Part shown: positions 1-6,782 of the stretch, in pieces
Layout: each line of letters starts with the position of its first letter
Position numbering within the stretch: the first letter of the stretch is position 1
Source: Phascolarctobacterium sp.
Lineage (GTDB): Bacteria; Bacillota; Negativicutes; Acidaminococcales; Acidaminococcaceae
Direction: 5' to 3'
NCBI GenBank assembly: GCA_022718015.1
Contig: JAIHZV010000025.1
Span: 1 to 10,558 of the forward strand
DNA: 10,558 nucleotides
Program-made: the position numbers and the translations under genes
The notes under the pieces: generated by a model
The model's database searches: none
Seen by the model: only the letters and a program-made list of their open reading frames with translations
Told to the model about the DNA's origin: nothing

Positions 1-771
1 GCTGTTGGCGTAAACATGTACCCGAACATGACGGAAGAACCGCTGGAGCGCCGCGAAGAGGATACTCCGAAACTGAAGAAAGAACGCGAAGCTGCTGTTG
101 CTGCTTACGTTGCTGACATCGACACCAACTATCTGGCCGGCAAGCTGGCTGCTGTTGAAACCGTTGAAGGCACAATCGAAGCATTCAGCAATGGTGCTAC
201 TATCGGCCAGGTTGCTGCTGCTTCCTGCAAGGCTGAAGCTCCGGAAACTGTTGAAGCAATCGCTGCTCATCACTGGACCGAACGCTATGAGGCTCTGCGT
301 TTCGATACTGAAGACTATGTTAAGAAGACCGGCAAAAATGTTGAAGTATTCCTGGCTAACATGGGACCGATTCCTCAACATAAAGCTCGTGCAGACTTCT
401 CCACCTCCTTCCTGCAGGTTGGCGAATTCAATGTTCATCTGAACAATGGCTTCCAAGATGACGAAGGCAAACCTGGTTCTCGTTATGAGAAGTGCGTAGA
501 AGCACTGAAGGCTGGCATTGATGAAAATGGTACTCCGTATGATGTTGCAGTTATCTGCTCCACCGATGCTACCTATCCGGAAGACGTTCCTGCTTTGGCT
601 CCGATGATTAAAGCAGCTAACCCGAACATTACTCTGTTCCTGGCTGGCGCTGCTCCGAAAGATCTGGAACCGGTTTATAAAGAAGCCGGTGTTGATGACT
701 TCATCAGCGTAAAAGCTAACTGCTTCCAAACTCTGAAGATGCTGCAAAAGAAGAAAGGGATGATTGAATAA
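1..771 (+). CDS. mutA: Methylmalonyl-CoA mutase small subunit, C-terminal part (5' end outside window)
   Basis: The reading frame is open from base 1, so this is the last 256 residues of a protein that usually has about 600-640. The fragment opens with AVGVNMYPN, a motif typical of the small (beta) subunit just before its C-terminal part; the ATG at 16 is therefore internal and not a start. Around residues 115-140 it carries MGPIPQHKARADFSTSF, another mutase small-subunit signature. The last ~110 residues form a Rossmann-like B12-binding-type fold, but the cobalt-ligand motif DxHxxG is absent, as is usual for this non-catalytic subunit. It pairs with MutB in the cytoplasm to interconvert succinyl-CoA and (R)-methylmalonyl-CoA. 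Its stop overlaps the mutB start by one base (TAATG), which indicates translational coupling. The codons are strongly biased (CTG, GCT, CGT), which suggests high expression. Confidence 0.95.
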   Translation, partial: AVGVNMYPNMTEEPLERREEDTPKLKKEREAAVAAYVADIDTNYLAGKLAAVETVEGTIEAFSNGATIGQVAAASCKAEAPETVEAIAAHHWTERYEALRFDTEDYVKKTGKNVEVFLANMGPIPQHKARADFSTSFLQVGEFNVHLNNGFQDDEGKPGSRYEKCVEALKAGIDENGTPYDVAVICSTDATYPEDVPALAPMIKAANPNITLFLAGAAPKDLEPVYKEAGVDDFISVKANCFQTLKMLQKKKGMIE

Positions 772-2960
772 TGAGCATTAATCCGGATTTCACTAAAGTA
801 GCCCTTCCTGATCATCCTTCTTGTTCTTATGACGAATGGAAGAAGAATCTGGAAGAAAAAATGGGCGAAAACTATGATGCCCTGTATGATACAACCTTGG
901 AACGTATTCCGAAAGCTCCGCTGTACACCAAGGATATCTATGATAAATGTAACCATCTGGACTTCATGAGCGGTATTCCTCCGTTCCTGCGTGGTCCATA
1001 CTCTACAATGTATGTTTTCCGTCCGTGGACTGTACGTCAATATGCAGGCTTCTCCACTGCGGAAGAATCCAACGCATTCTATCGTCGTAACCTGGCAGCA
1101 GGCCAAAAAGGTCTGTCCATCGCGTTCGACTTACCGACTCACCGTGGCTACGACGCTGATAACCCGCGTGTAGTTGGCGACGTTGGTAAAGCAGGCGTAT
1201 CTGTTTGCTCCATGCTCGATATGAACATTCTGTTCTCCGGTATTCCTCTGGATCAGATGTCCGTATCCATGACCATGAACGGCGCAGTTCTGCCTATCCT
1301 GGCATTCTTCATCGTATCCGGTGAAGAGCAGGGCGTAGATAAATCCATCATGGCTGGTACCATTCAGAACGATATTCTGAAAGAGTTCATGGTACGTAAC
1401 ACTTACATTTATCCGCCTGCTATGTCCATGCGTATCATCGGTGATATTTTCGAATACACCACTAAATACATGCCGAAATTCAACAGTATTTCTATTTCCG
1501 GTTACCACATTCAAGAGTGCGGCGCAACCTGCGACCTTGAATTAGGCTACACTCTGGCCGATGGTATGGAATATATCCGTACTGGTGAAGCTGCAGGCCT
1601 GCCTGTAGATGCTTTCGCAAAACGTCTGTCCTTCTTCTGGGATATGGGCAAAAACTACTTCATGGAAGTTGCGAAGATGCGTGCTGCTCGTGTTCTGTGG
1701 GCTAAGATTCTTAAGAGCTTCGGCGCTAAGAACCCGAAATCCATGGCACTGCGTACTCATAGCCAGACCTCTGGCTGGTCTCTGACCGAGCAGGATCCGT
1801 TCAACAACATCTCCCGTACTTGTATGGAAGCTATGTCTGCTGCTCTGGGCCATACCCAATCCCTGCATACCAACGCACTGGACGAAGCTATCGCACTGCC
1901 GACCGACTTCTCCGCTCGTCTTGCTCGTAACACCCAGCTGTACATCCAGGATGAAACCAAGGTTTGCAAGATTATCGATCCGTGGGGCGGTTCCTACTAT
2001 GTTGAATACCTCACCAACGAAATCATTCGCCGTGCTTGGGCTCATATCCAGGAGGTTGAAGCACTTGGTGGTATGGCAAAGGCTATTGCAACCGGCCTGC
2101 CGAAGATGCGTATCGAAGAGTGCGCAGCTCGTCGTCAAGCTAACATCGATAGCGGCAAGGAAACCATCGTTGGCCTGAACAAATATCGTCTGGCTAAGGA
2201 AGATCCGTTGAACGTATTGTCCATCGATAATACCGCAGTACGTAACGCTCAGATTAAACGTCTGGAAAAACTGAGAGCAGAACGCGATAGCGATGCTGTT
2301 GCTCGCGATCTGGAAGCTATTACGAAGGCAGCTGAAGCTCGTGATAACGGCAACCTGCTGGAGATGGCTGTACAAGCTGCACGTGACCGTGCATCCCTCG
2401 GTGAAATTTCTGACGCAGTTGAAAAAGTTTCCGGTCGTTTCAATGCTGTAATCCACACTGTATCCGGTGTATACTCCAGTGAATTCAGCGGCAACGATGA
2501 TATGGAACAAGCTAATAAACTGGCTGATGAATTTGAAAAACTTGAAGGCCGTCGTCCTCGTATCTTCTTGGCTAAGATGGGCCAGGATGGTCATGACCGC
2601 GGACAAAAGGTTCTGGCAACCTCCTTTGCAGATATGGGCTGGACCGTCGACGTTGGTCCTCTGTTCCAGACTCCGGAAGAATCTGCACAAGACGCTGTAG
2701 ATAACGACGTTGATATGGTTGGCTTCTCCTCCCTGGCTGCTGGTCACAAGACCTTGCTGCCGGCAATCGTAGAAGAACTGAAGAAACGTGGTCGTGAGGA
2801 TATTATGGTCTGCATTGGCGGCGTAATTCCTGCTCAAGACTACGATTATCTGTATGAACACGGCGCAGCAGGTATCTTTGGACCTGGTACCAATATTCCG
2901 AAATGCTGCATCCAGCTGCTGCAAATGCTGGTTGACCGTGCAAAGGCTGAACAAGAGTAA
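771..2960 (+). CDS. mutB: Methylmalonyl-CoA mutase large (catalytic, B12-binding) subunit
   Basis: This 729-residue protein matches the usual length of the large subunit (728 in Propionibacterium). The N-terminal two thirds form the substrate TIM barrel. RQYAGFSTAEESN lies near residues 89-101, where Tyr91 matches the tyrosine that distinguishes methylmalonyl-CoA mutase from isobutyryl-CoA mutase. SGYHIQECGA holds Tyr245-His246, the active-site pair. The C-terminal cobalamin domain begins near residue 595 and holds DGHDRG (606-611, with His608 as the lower cobalt ligand), SSL (653-655) and GG (683-684), the complete base-off/His-on B12 signature. It catalyses the radical rearrangement of succinyl-CoA to methylmalonyl-CoA, a key step from succinate to propionate. 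A purine-rich AAGAAAGGG at 751-759 inside mutA can serve as its ribosome-binding site. meaB follows after 16 bases, so mutA-mutB-meaB is one operon. The frame is intact and all expected catalytic motifs are present. Confidence 0.98.
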   Translation: MSINPDFTKVALPDHPSCSYDEWKKNLEEKMGENYDALYDTTLERIPKAPLYTKDIYDKCNHLDFMSGIPPFLRGPYSTMYVFRPWTVRQYAGFSTAEESNAFYRRNLAAGQKGLSIAFDLPTHRGYDADNPRVVGDVGKAGVSVCSMLDMNILFSGIPLDQMSVSMTMNGAVLPILAFFIVSGEEQGVDKSIMAGTIQNDILKEFMVRNTYIYPPAMSMRIIGDIFEYTTKYMPKFNSISISGYHIQECGATCDLELGYTLADGMEYIRTGEAAGLPVDAFAKRLSFFWDMGKNYFMEVAKMRAARVLWAKILKSFGAKNPKSMALRTHSQTSGWSLTEQDPFNNISRTCMEAMSAALGHTQSLHTNALDEAIALPTDFSARLARNTQLYIQDETKVCKIIDPWGGSYYVEYLTNEIIRRAWAHIQEVEALGGMAKAIATGLPKMRIEECAARRQANIDSGKETIVGLNKYRLAKEDPLNVLSIDNTAVRNAQIKRLEKLRAERDSDAVARDLEAITKAAEARDNGNLLEMAVQAARDRASLGEISDAVEKVSGRFNAVIHTVSGVYSSEFSGNDDMEQANKLADEFEKLEGRRPRIFLAKMGQDGHDRGQKVLATSFADMGWTVDVGPLFQTPEESAQDAVDNDVDMVGFSSLAAGHKTLLPAIVEELKKRGREDIMVCIGGVIPAQDYDYLYEHGAAGIFGPGTNIPKCCIQLLQMLVDRAKAEQE

Positions 2961-2964
2961 GAGC

Positions 2965-2971
2965 GAGGTGA
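2965..2971 (+). promoter_or_regulatory. Ribosome-binding site fixing the meaB start
   Basis: GAGGTGA stands five bases before the ATG at 2977. No comparable site precedes the later in-frame ATG codons, so the long N-terminal form of MeaB is the likely product. Confidence 0.8.
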
Positions 2972-2976
2972 GCTAA

Positions 2977-4152
2977 ATGCCTGAAACTGGTGAAAAGGAT
3001 ATTAGACCGAGTTGGGTACCCCTGAAAAAAGACCCAAATTTTGCCTGCTCCGTAATGAGTGGCATTGACAGCGCGGTGAACGCTGTATCAGAGGAGAAAT
3101 ATAACCCTGCGGATAAAATCAGAAAATTCCCTTTGAGAAAGAAGCCTTCTACGGAAGAGCTGATCAAGGGAGTCAGTGAGGGCGATCGCAAAACTTTGTC
3201 TCAGGCAATTACGCTTATTGAAAGTAACGCTCCGAAAGACTTCGATAAAGCGCAGCGTGTGCTGCAGGGACTTTTGCCGCGTACAGGCAAAGCACTGCGT
3301 ATCGGTATTTCCGGTGTGCCTGGTGCCGGTAAGAGTACCTTTATCGAATCCTTCGGCCAGCTGCTGTGTCATCAGGGCTATAAGGTTGCCGTTCTGGCAG
3401 TTGACCCGACAAGCTCGATTACCGGTGGTTCTATCTTAGGTGATAAAACACGTATGCAGATGCTTTCGCGTGAGCCGAACTGCTTCATCCGTCCTTCCCC
3501 GGCAAAGGGAACCTTGGGCGGTGTTGCACGTAAGAGCCGTGAAACTATGCTTCTCTGCGAAGCTGCAGGCTGCGATGTTATCCTGGTAGAGACCGTCGGC
3601 GTAGGTCAGTCGGAGATTACTGTGCGTTCCATGGTTGACTTCTTCATGCTGGTCGTACTGACTGGCGCTGGTGATGACCTGCAAGGCATCAAGAAGGGCA
3701 TCATGGAGGTTGCTGATGCTATCGTTGTCAACAAAGCCGATGGCGATAACCTGCCTAAGGCTATTGTTACCCAAGGCGAATATGAGCGTATGATTGAATT
3801 TATCCGTCCGGCTACCGAAGGCTGGAAGACCCATGCTTACAGATGTTCTGCTCTGACTAAGGAAGGTCTTTTGGAGCTTTGGGCTGTGATGCGTAAATTC
3901 GAGAAGGTTACTAAAGAATCTGGTGCCTTTGACAAACGTCGTAAATCGCAGACGGTTGCTTGGGTTAACAGCATGATTGATGAGCATCTGCACAATCTGT
4001 TCTTTGAAGACCCAATGATTAAGGGACGTTTACCGGCAGTTATGGAAGCAGCTGTTAATGGCGTGGTATCCCCAAGCCAGGCTGTAACCGAGCTGATTAA
4101 CTCCTTTGATATTGATCGTGCTTCAATGAGACATCGCAATCAAAACAAATAA
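2977..4152 (+). CDS. meaB: MeaB-type GTPase chaperone of methylmalonyl-CoA mutase (ArgK/MMAA family)
   Basis: This G3E-type P-loop GTPase has 391 residues, with Walker A GVPGAGKST at 113-121, VDPTSS at 142-147, the ETVGVGQSE switch at 205-213 and the guanine-specificity motif NKAD at 252-255. The segment GGSILGDKTRMQ and the following IRPSPAKGTLGGVARKSRE are typical of the MeaB/MMAA group. Known members bind the mutase, gate cobalamin loading and protect or reactivate the enzyme using GTP. Bacterial MeaB proteins are commonly about 320-340 residues long; the difference here is a ~60-residue N-terminal extension ahead of the conserved KPSTEELIKGVSEGD region. The start at 2977 is supported by a good ribosome-binding site. 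It is the last gene of the mutA-mutB-meaB operon and is followed by strong terminators. The C-terminal region (~330-385) is the usual dimerisation part. Confidence 0.95.
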   Translation: MPETGEKDIRPSWVPLKKDPNFACSVMSGIDSAVNAVSEEKYNPADKIRKFPLRKKPSTEELIKGVSEGDRKTLSQAITLIESNAPKDFDKAQRVLQGLLPRTGKALRIGISGVPGAGKSTFIESFGQLLCHQGYKVAVLAVDPTSSITGGSILGDKTRMQMLSREPNCFIRPSPAKGTLGGVARKSRETMLLCEAAGCDVILVETVGVGQSEITVRSMVDFFMLVVLTGAGDDLQGIKKGIMEVADAIVVNKADGDNLPKAIVTQGEYERMIEFIRPATEGWKTHAYRCSALTKEGLLELWAVMRKFEKVTKESGAFDKRRKSQTVAWVNSMIDEHLHNLFFEDPMIKGRLPAVMEAAVNGVVSPSQAVTELINSFDIDRASMRHRNQNK

Positions 4153-4196
4153 GGCTGGCGACAAAGCACCTCAGGTGATAGTTGACCAGTGAATAG

Positions 4197-4238
4197 AAAA
4201 GCAGGCTGCTGCATGAAAATGTGGCGGCCTGCTTTTTT
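4197..4238 (+). terminator. Strong intrinsic terminator of the mutA-mutB-meaB operon
   Basis: AAAAGCAGGCTGCTGCAT (4197-4214) pairs with ATGTGGCGGCCTGCTTTT (4219-4236) over 18 positions, with three G-T wobbles and no bulge, closed by a GAAA tetraloop and followed by T residues. It lies 45 bases after the meaB stop. Confidence 0.93.
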
Positions 4239-4276
4239 GGTGATTGCAGATTTTATTACTAAAGTAAGCTATAAGC

Positions 4277-4318
4277 AAAACAGCTGCGAGGCTTTGGACG
4301 TTCCTCGCAGCTGTTTTT
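4277..4318. terminator. Second hairpin, probably a bidirectional terminator between convergent genes
   Basis: AAAACAGCTGCGAGG (4277-4291) and CCTCGCAGCTGTTTT (4303-4317) form a perfect 15-bp stem around an 11-base loop, with T runs on both strands. It lies between the end of meaB and the end of the oppositely oriented lipoprotein gene, so it can stop transcription from either side. The remaining 70 bases up to 4387 show nothing recognisable. Confidence 0.85.
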
Positions 4319-4387
4319 GTGCTTTGTTCTCCATAGACGAAAGGGGTGTGTCGTAGAGATTTATGTAAATTTGTCCTCTTAGTGAGT

Positions 4388-5173
4388 TTAGATGTCGGCC
4401 TGTTTTTCGATATCGCCGAAGTAGAAGCTGATGAGCTTTTTGTATTCGCCGCTCTTTTTGTAATCCTTCAGAGCTGCGTTGAGCTTTTGGATAAGCTCGT
4501 TATTATCTTTGTTTGCATACATTACCAGGTCATCCTGACGGTCGGAGTGACCAATAACTTCTAAGCAGTTGTCATCGTCAGTATGCGTCATATAGTAAGC
4601 AGTGGTCAGGTTGCCGCAGATAGCAAAATCTGCTTCGCCGGTTTCTACTGCATGCAGAGCACTTTCGTTTTGCGGATATTCTACAATTTGCGCGTTAGGC
4701 AGAGACTTGGCTACGCGAGCAGCAGAAGCGCCCTTTTTAATTGCTACCTTGCGGCCGGCAATATCATTCATGGTCAGCTTGCTGCCTTTTTTAGTAACAA
4801 TAGAGAAGGCTGCTTTGGCATACGGCTCGCTGTAAGCGTATTTTTCGCGTCTTTCTTTAGTGGAGCTGAAGTTGTTTACCGCCAGGTCATAATCCTTGCT
4901 GTCTAGACCGGTAAGCAGGCTTTGGAAATCGACATTAACGAATTCAACCTTGTCATAGCCCATCTTTTTTCCCAAATCGTTCATTAAATCAATATCAAAA
5001 CCAGTGAATTTGTTTTGATCCTTTAAGTATAGCTCAAACGGTGGGGAAGCTGGGGACGTTGCCACACGCAGAACCTTTTCAGCAGTGGGTGCTGCTGCTT
5101 GTTTGTCGCTGCTACAGCCGGCTAACATGAGCAGGCAGAGCATACTGATGATTAAGAAGAGAGTCTTTTTCAT
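4388..5173 (-). CDS. Amino-acid ABC transporter substrate-binding lipoprotein (family 3), copy 1
   Basis: This 261-residue protein has a lipoprotein signal peptide: MKK, a hydrophobic core, then LMLAGC with Cys20 as the lipidated residue. A periplasmic-binding family 3 domain follows (residues ~34-255). Recognisable parts are ASPPFEL (42-48), GFDIDLM (58-64), STKERREK with Arg108 at the position that holds the ligand carboxylate, and GEAD with Asp182 near the ligand amino group. These support an amino-acid ligand; which one cannot be told. The ribosome-binding site GGAGGT (5182-5187) precedes the ATG closely. No permease or ATPase gene adjoins it, so it must use partners encoded elsewhere or act as a sensor. 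It has its own consensus promoter and an operator-like repeat, and the upstream CDF gene lacks an obvious terminator, so some read-through is possible. It is clearly paralogous to the protein at 6783-7556. Confidence 0.92.
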   Translation of the reverse strand: MKKTLFLIISMLCLLMLAGCSSDKQAAAPTAEKVLRVATSPASPPFELYLKDQNKFTGFDIDLMNDLGKKMGYDKVEFVNVDFQSLLTGLDSKDYDLAVNNFSSTKERREKYAYSEPYAKAAFSIVTKKGSKLTMNDIAGRKVAIKKGASAARVAKSLPNAQIVEYPQNESALHAVETGEADFAICGNLTTAYYMTHTDDDNCLEVIGHSDRQDDLVMYANKDNNELIQKLNAALKDYKKSGEYKKLISFYFGDIEKQADI

Positions 5174-5210
5174 AAGCGGATACCTCCATGTGAATTATTT
5201 AATTATTGTA

Positions 5211-5240
5211 AATCACTCAATCATATGAGCAATCACTCAT
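5211..5240 (-). promoter_or_regulatory. Operator-like repeat downstream of the lipoprotein promoter
   Basis: AATCACTCA occurs at 5211-5219 and again at 5231-5239, exactly 20 bp apart. The tetramer CTCA/TGAG recurs every 10 bp (5216, 5226, 5236) in alternating orientation, giving the inverted repeat ATGAG-N6-CTCAT at 5225-5240. It lies just downstream of the -10 box, around the predicted start of transcription, where a bound dimeric repressor would block transcription. The dyad resembles TetR-family operators, but the regulator is not in the window. Confidence 0.6.
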
Positions 5241-5251
5241 TCGTTGGGATA

Positions 5252-5281
5252 ATTATATACCCCCTTTTCACTTGCTGTCAA
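5252..5281 (-). promoter_or_regulatory. Sigma-A type promoter of the copy 1 binding-protein gene
   Basis: Read on the minus strand, TTGACA (5276-5281) and TATAAT (5252-5257) are both perfect consensus boxes separated by 18 bases. The predicted start near 5245 leaves a leader of about 70 nt before the ATG. Confidence 0.85.
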
Positions 5282-5324
5282 GGGGATATATAAGAAAAAA
5301 TTCAGTAGTTATATGCAGATTGCA

Positions 5325-6281
5325 TTAGTCAAGATGCTCTGGATGCAGGTTTTTCGGACGCAGATCAGGCGGCAGCATAATGCAGGAATCATGGCTGTCC
5401 TCGCTCAGCGGGTTGACGTGAACCATGCAGTGCTTTACGAGCGGGAAGTTAGCTTCAATCGCAGTATGCACCGTTTCTGCGATATGGTGCGCCTGCAGCA
5501 GAGTCAGGTCGTCCTTGACGCTGAGCTCAATATCTACATAGATACGGTTGCCGAAAAGACGCGTATGCAGGCTGTCAAGATGCTCTACGCCGGGAACGCG
5601 GACAACGAGCTTCTCTAAAGCAATATTCGTTTCTTCGTCACAGCTGCGGTCTACCATTTTATCCATGGAGTCCTTAAAGACCTCATAGGCAGCGTAAAGA
5701 ATCATTACGCAGATGACAAGGCTGGCGATGGGGTCAAGCACAGGATAGCCCATACGTGCGCCGAGGATGCCGACAAAGGCGCCTACGGAGCTCATCGCGT
5801 CGCTGCGGTGATGCCAAGCCTCGGCCATCAGCGCACCGGAGTTGATTTTTTTGGCAGCATTTCTGGTGTACCAGAACATAGCTTCTTTTGCAAGAATGGA
5901 AACTACGGCAGCCCACAGAGCCAGCTGGCCGGGAACCTCGAGCTCGCCGCTGTGGCCGGTGATTTTTTCGTAGCCGCTGTAGCCGATTAAAAGAGCGATA
6001 ATAGTAAGGATGACTGCGAGCAGGATGGCGGCAACGCATTCGATGCGTTCGTGACCATAAGGATGCTCGTCGTCAGACGCCTTGTTGGAAAATTTAACGC
6101 CTGCCATAACAATCAGCGTGCCAAAGACGTCGGATGCGGAATGGATACCGTCGGAAATCATTGCAGCGGACTGCGCCATAAAGCCGGCGATTAATTTGCC
6201 TAAGGACAAGAGCAGGTTGCCGATGATGCTGTTGATAGATACTATCATGGCGATGCGTTCGGCTTCGTTTTCAAATTTCAT
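5325..6281 (-). CDS. Cation diffusion facilitator metal exporter, probably Co2+/Ni2+
   Basis: This is a 318-residue inner-membrane CDF (FieF/CzcD-like) protein with about six membrane segments in residues ~10-205 and a cytoplasmic C-terminal domain (~210-295). Metal-site residues are visible: SDGIHSASD in TM2 (Asp44, His47, Asp51) and HHRSD in TM5 (His157, Asp161), together the usual transport site of two residues from each helix. The cytoplasmic loop has DDEHPYGHER (71-79), typical of the family, and the C-terminal domain has HHIAE and HCMVHVNP histidines. Such proteins exchange protons for divalent metal and export it. Sequence alone does not fix the metal, but the NiCo-type riboswitch in its leader points to Co2+/Ni2+. 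AAGGAGG (6290-6296) stands 8 bases before the ATG. The ~25-residue tail after the VHVNP motif holds several His, Asp and Cys residues. No clear terminator follows the gene. Confidence 0.93.
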   Translation of the reverse strand: MKFENEAERIAMIVSINSIIGNLLLSLGKLIAGFMAQSAAMISDGIHSASDVFGTLIVMAGVKFSNKASDDEHPYGHERIECVAAILLAVILTIIALLIGYSGYEKITGHSGELEVPGQLALWAAVVSILAKEAMFWYTRNAAKKINSGALMAEAWHHRSDAMSSVGAFVGILGARMGYPVLDPIASLVICVMILYAAYEVFKDSMDKMVDRSCDEETNIALEKLVVRVPGVEHLDSLHTRLFGNRIYVDIELSVKDDLTLLQAHHIAETVHTAIEANFPLVKHCMVHVNPLSEDSHDSCIMLPPDLRPKNLHPEHLD

Positions 6282-6360
6282 TTTAAATGCCTCCTTCGAT
6301 TGTTTGGACTAGATTAGTGTAAGCCAAAGTTCTTTGCGGCAGGCATTTCTTTATTTAAAC

Positions 6361-6407
6361 ATATAAAAAACGCCTGCGAGATAGTAGTTAACTGTCCCGC
6401 AGACGTT
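6361..6407 (-). terminator. Riboswitch-linked terminator in the leader of the metal exporter
   Basis: On the minus strand AACGTCTGCGGGA (from 6407) pairs with TCTCGCAGGCGTT (ending 6369), a 13-bp stem with two wobbles followed by a run of T. Its 5' arm uses the bases that form the last aptamer stem and the conserved CGGGACAG, so aptamer folding and termination exclude one another. It ends about 80 nt before the exporter start codon. Confidence 0.88.
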
Positions 6408-6491
6408 GCATTCACTGTCTGCTGCCCGTGAGGGCCCGGCTGCAAAAACCGCGTAAACGGTTTACCGCCTGATCAGGTTGTACTGTAGCTA
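6385..6491 (-). promoter_or_regulatory. NiCo (czcD) riboswitch aptamer
   Basis: On the minus strand the leader contains, in order, CTGATCAGGC, a hairpin AAACCG/CGGTTT, TGCAGCCGGGC (6434-6444), a hairpin GCCC-TCAC-GGGC (6424-6435), GCAGCAGAC, a hairpin GCAGAC/GTCTGC (6399-6422) and CGGGACAG (6392-6399). From memory of the published Ni2+/Co2+-sensing czcD class, the segments CUGA-CAGGC, UGCAGCCGGGC, GC-CAGA and GGGACAG stand in the same order and junction positions, and the guanines of the GGG runs are the metal ligands. That class is typically found upstream of CDF exporters, as here. Because metal-bound folding would sequester the 5' arm of the terminator, the expected output is exporter ON at high Co2+/Ni2+. 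The outer closing stem (P1) is less regular here than in the known example. The assignment is by motif recall and was not computed. Confidence 0.85.
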
Positions 6492-6517
6492 AATTGCAGT
6501 GCAAAGAGATTATCTGC

Positions 6518-6547
6518 ATTATAAGCGGTTAGCAGAGGGTTTGTCAA
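6518..6547 (-). promoter_or_regulatory. Promoter of the riboswitch-exporter transcript
   Basis: On the minus strand TTGACA (6542-6547) and TATAAT (6518-6523) are perfect consensus boxes separated by 18 bases. An A/T-rich tract at 6548-6590, upstream of the -35 box, could act as an UP element. The start near 6511 gives a leader of about 230 nt that contains the whole riboswitch. Confidence 0.85.
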
Positions 6548-6599
6548 GCGATTTTTGTTAAAAATTTTACATTTTTAGAGAAAAAATTCTTACCTGGAG

Positions 6600-6640
6600 G
6601 CTAACTGCTAACTAAGGTGTTTGGGTGCTTGCAGCTAACC
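6600..6640. repeat. Cluster of GCTAAC motifs between two divergent promoters
   Basis: GCTAACT is repeated in tandem at 6600-6606 and 6607-6613, GCTAACC follows at 6634-6640, and the reverse complement GTTAGC is at 6528-6533 inside the spacer of the exporter promoter. The arrangement suggests protein-binding half-sites between the divergent promoters at 6518-6547 and 6696-6723. Function is inferred only from the repetition. The rest of 6548-6695 is A/T-rich and holds nothing I recognise. Confidence 0.4.
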
Positions 6641-6695
6641 GATTTTTTATAGGAAGTTTTTTTCTTGCAATCATAAAAGAATATATGAATAACTA

Positions 6696-6723
6696 TTGAC
6701 ATGTACAAAAAAAGCGCTATAAT
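6696..6723 (+). promoter_or_regulatory. Promoter of the copy 2 binding-protein gene
   Basis: TTGACA (6696-6701) and TATAAT (6718-6723) are perfect consensus boxes with a 16-base spacer, one short of the optimum. The start near 6730 gives a ~50-nt leader. Confidence 0.85.
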
Positions 6724-6769
6724 GAAAGCGTAGACATAATTCGTACGGCTTCTTAATAAGACGTTATAT

Positions 6770-6775
6770 GGAGGT
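6770..6775 (+). promoter_or_regulatory. Ribosome-binding site fixing the start at 6783
   Basis: GGAGGT lies 7 bases before the ATG at 6783. The upstream in-frame ATG at 6768 overlaps this site and would add MEVIL in front of a normal lipoprotein signal peptide, so 6783 is preferred. Confidence 0.85.
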
Positions 6776-6782
6776 AATACTT

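Noticed and set aside
16..18. The ATG at 16 as the start of a short mutA
   Set aside because: The frame is open upstream to base 1 and the preceding residues AVGVN belong to a conserved small-subunit motif, so the gene simply continues beyond the window.
1542..2954. A 470-codon open frame antisense to mutB
   Set aside because: It lies wholly opposite a clear, fully motif-bearing mutB gene and shows no recognisable family; strong codon bias in mutB explains the open complementary frame.
5282..5324. Terminator after the CDF gene (minus strand ATGCA-ATC-TGCAT)
   Set aside because: The stem is only five A/T-rich pairs and is separated from the T run by about 13 bases; too weak to call.
6768..6782. 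An earlier ATG that would extend the copy 2 lipoprotein by five residues
   Set aside because: The ribosome-binding site GGAGGT overlaps this ATG and is properly spaced for the ATG at 6783, which also yields a standard lipoprotein signal peptide.
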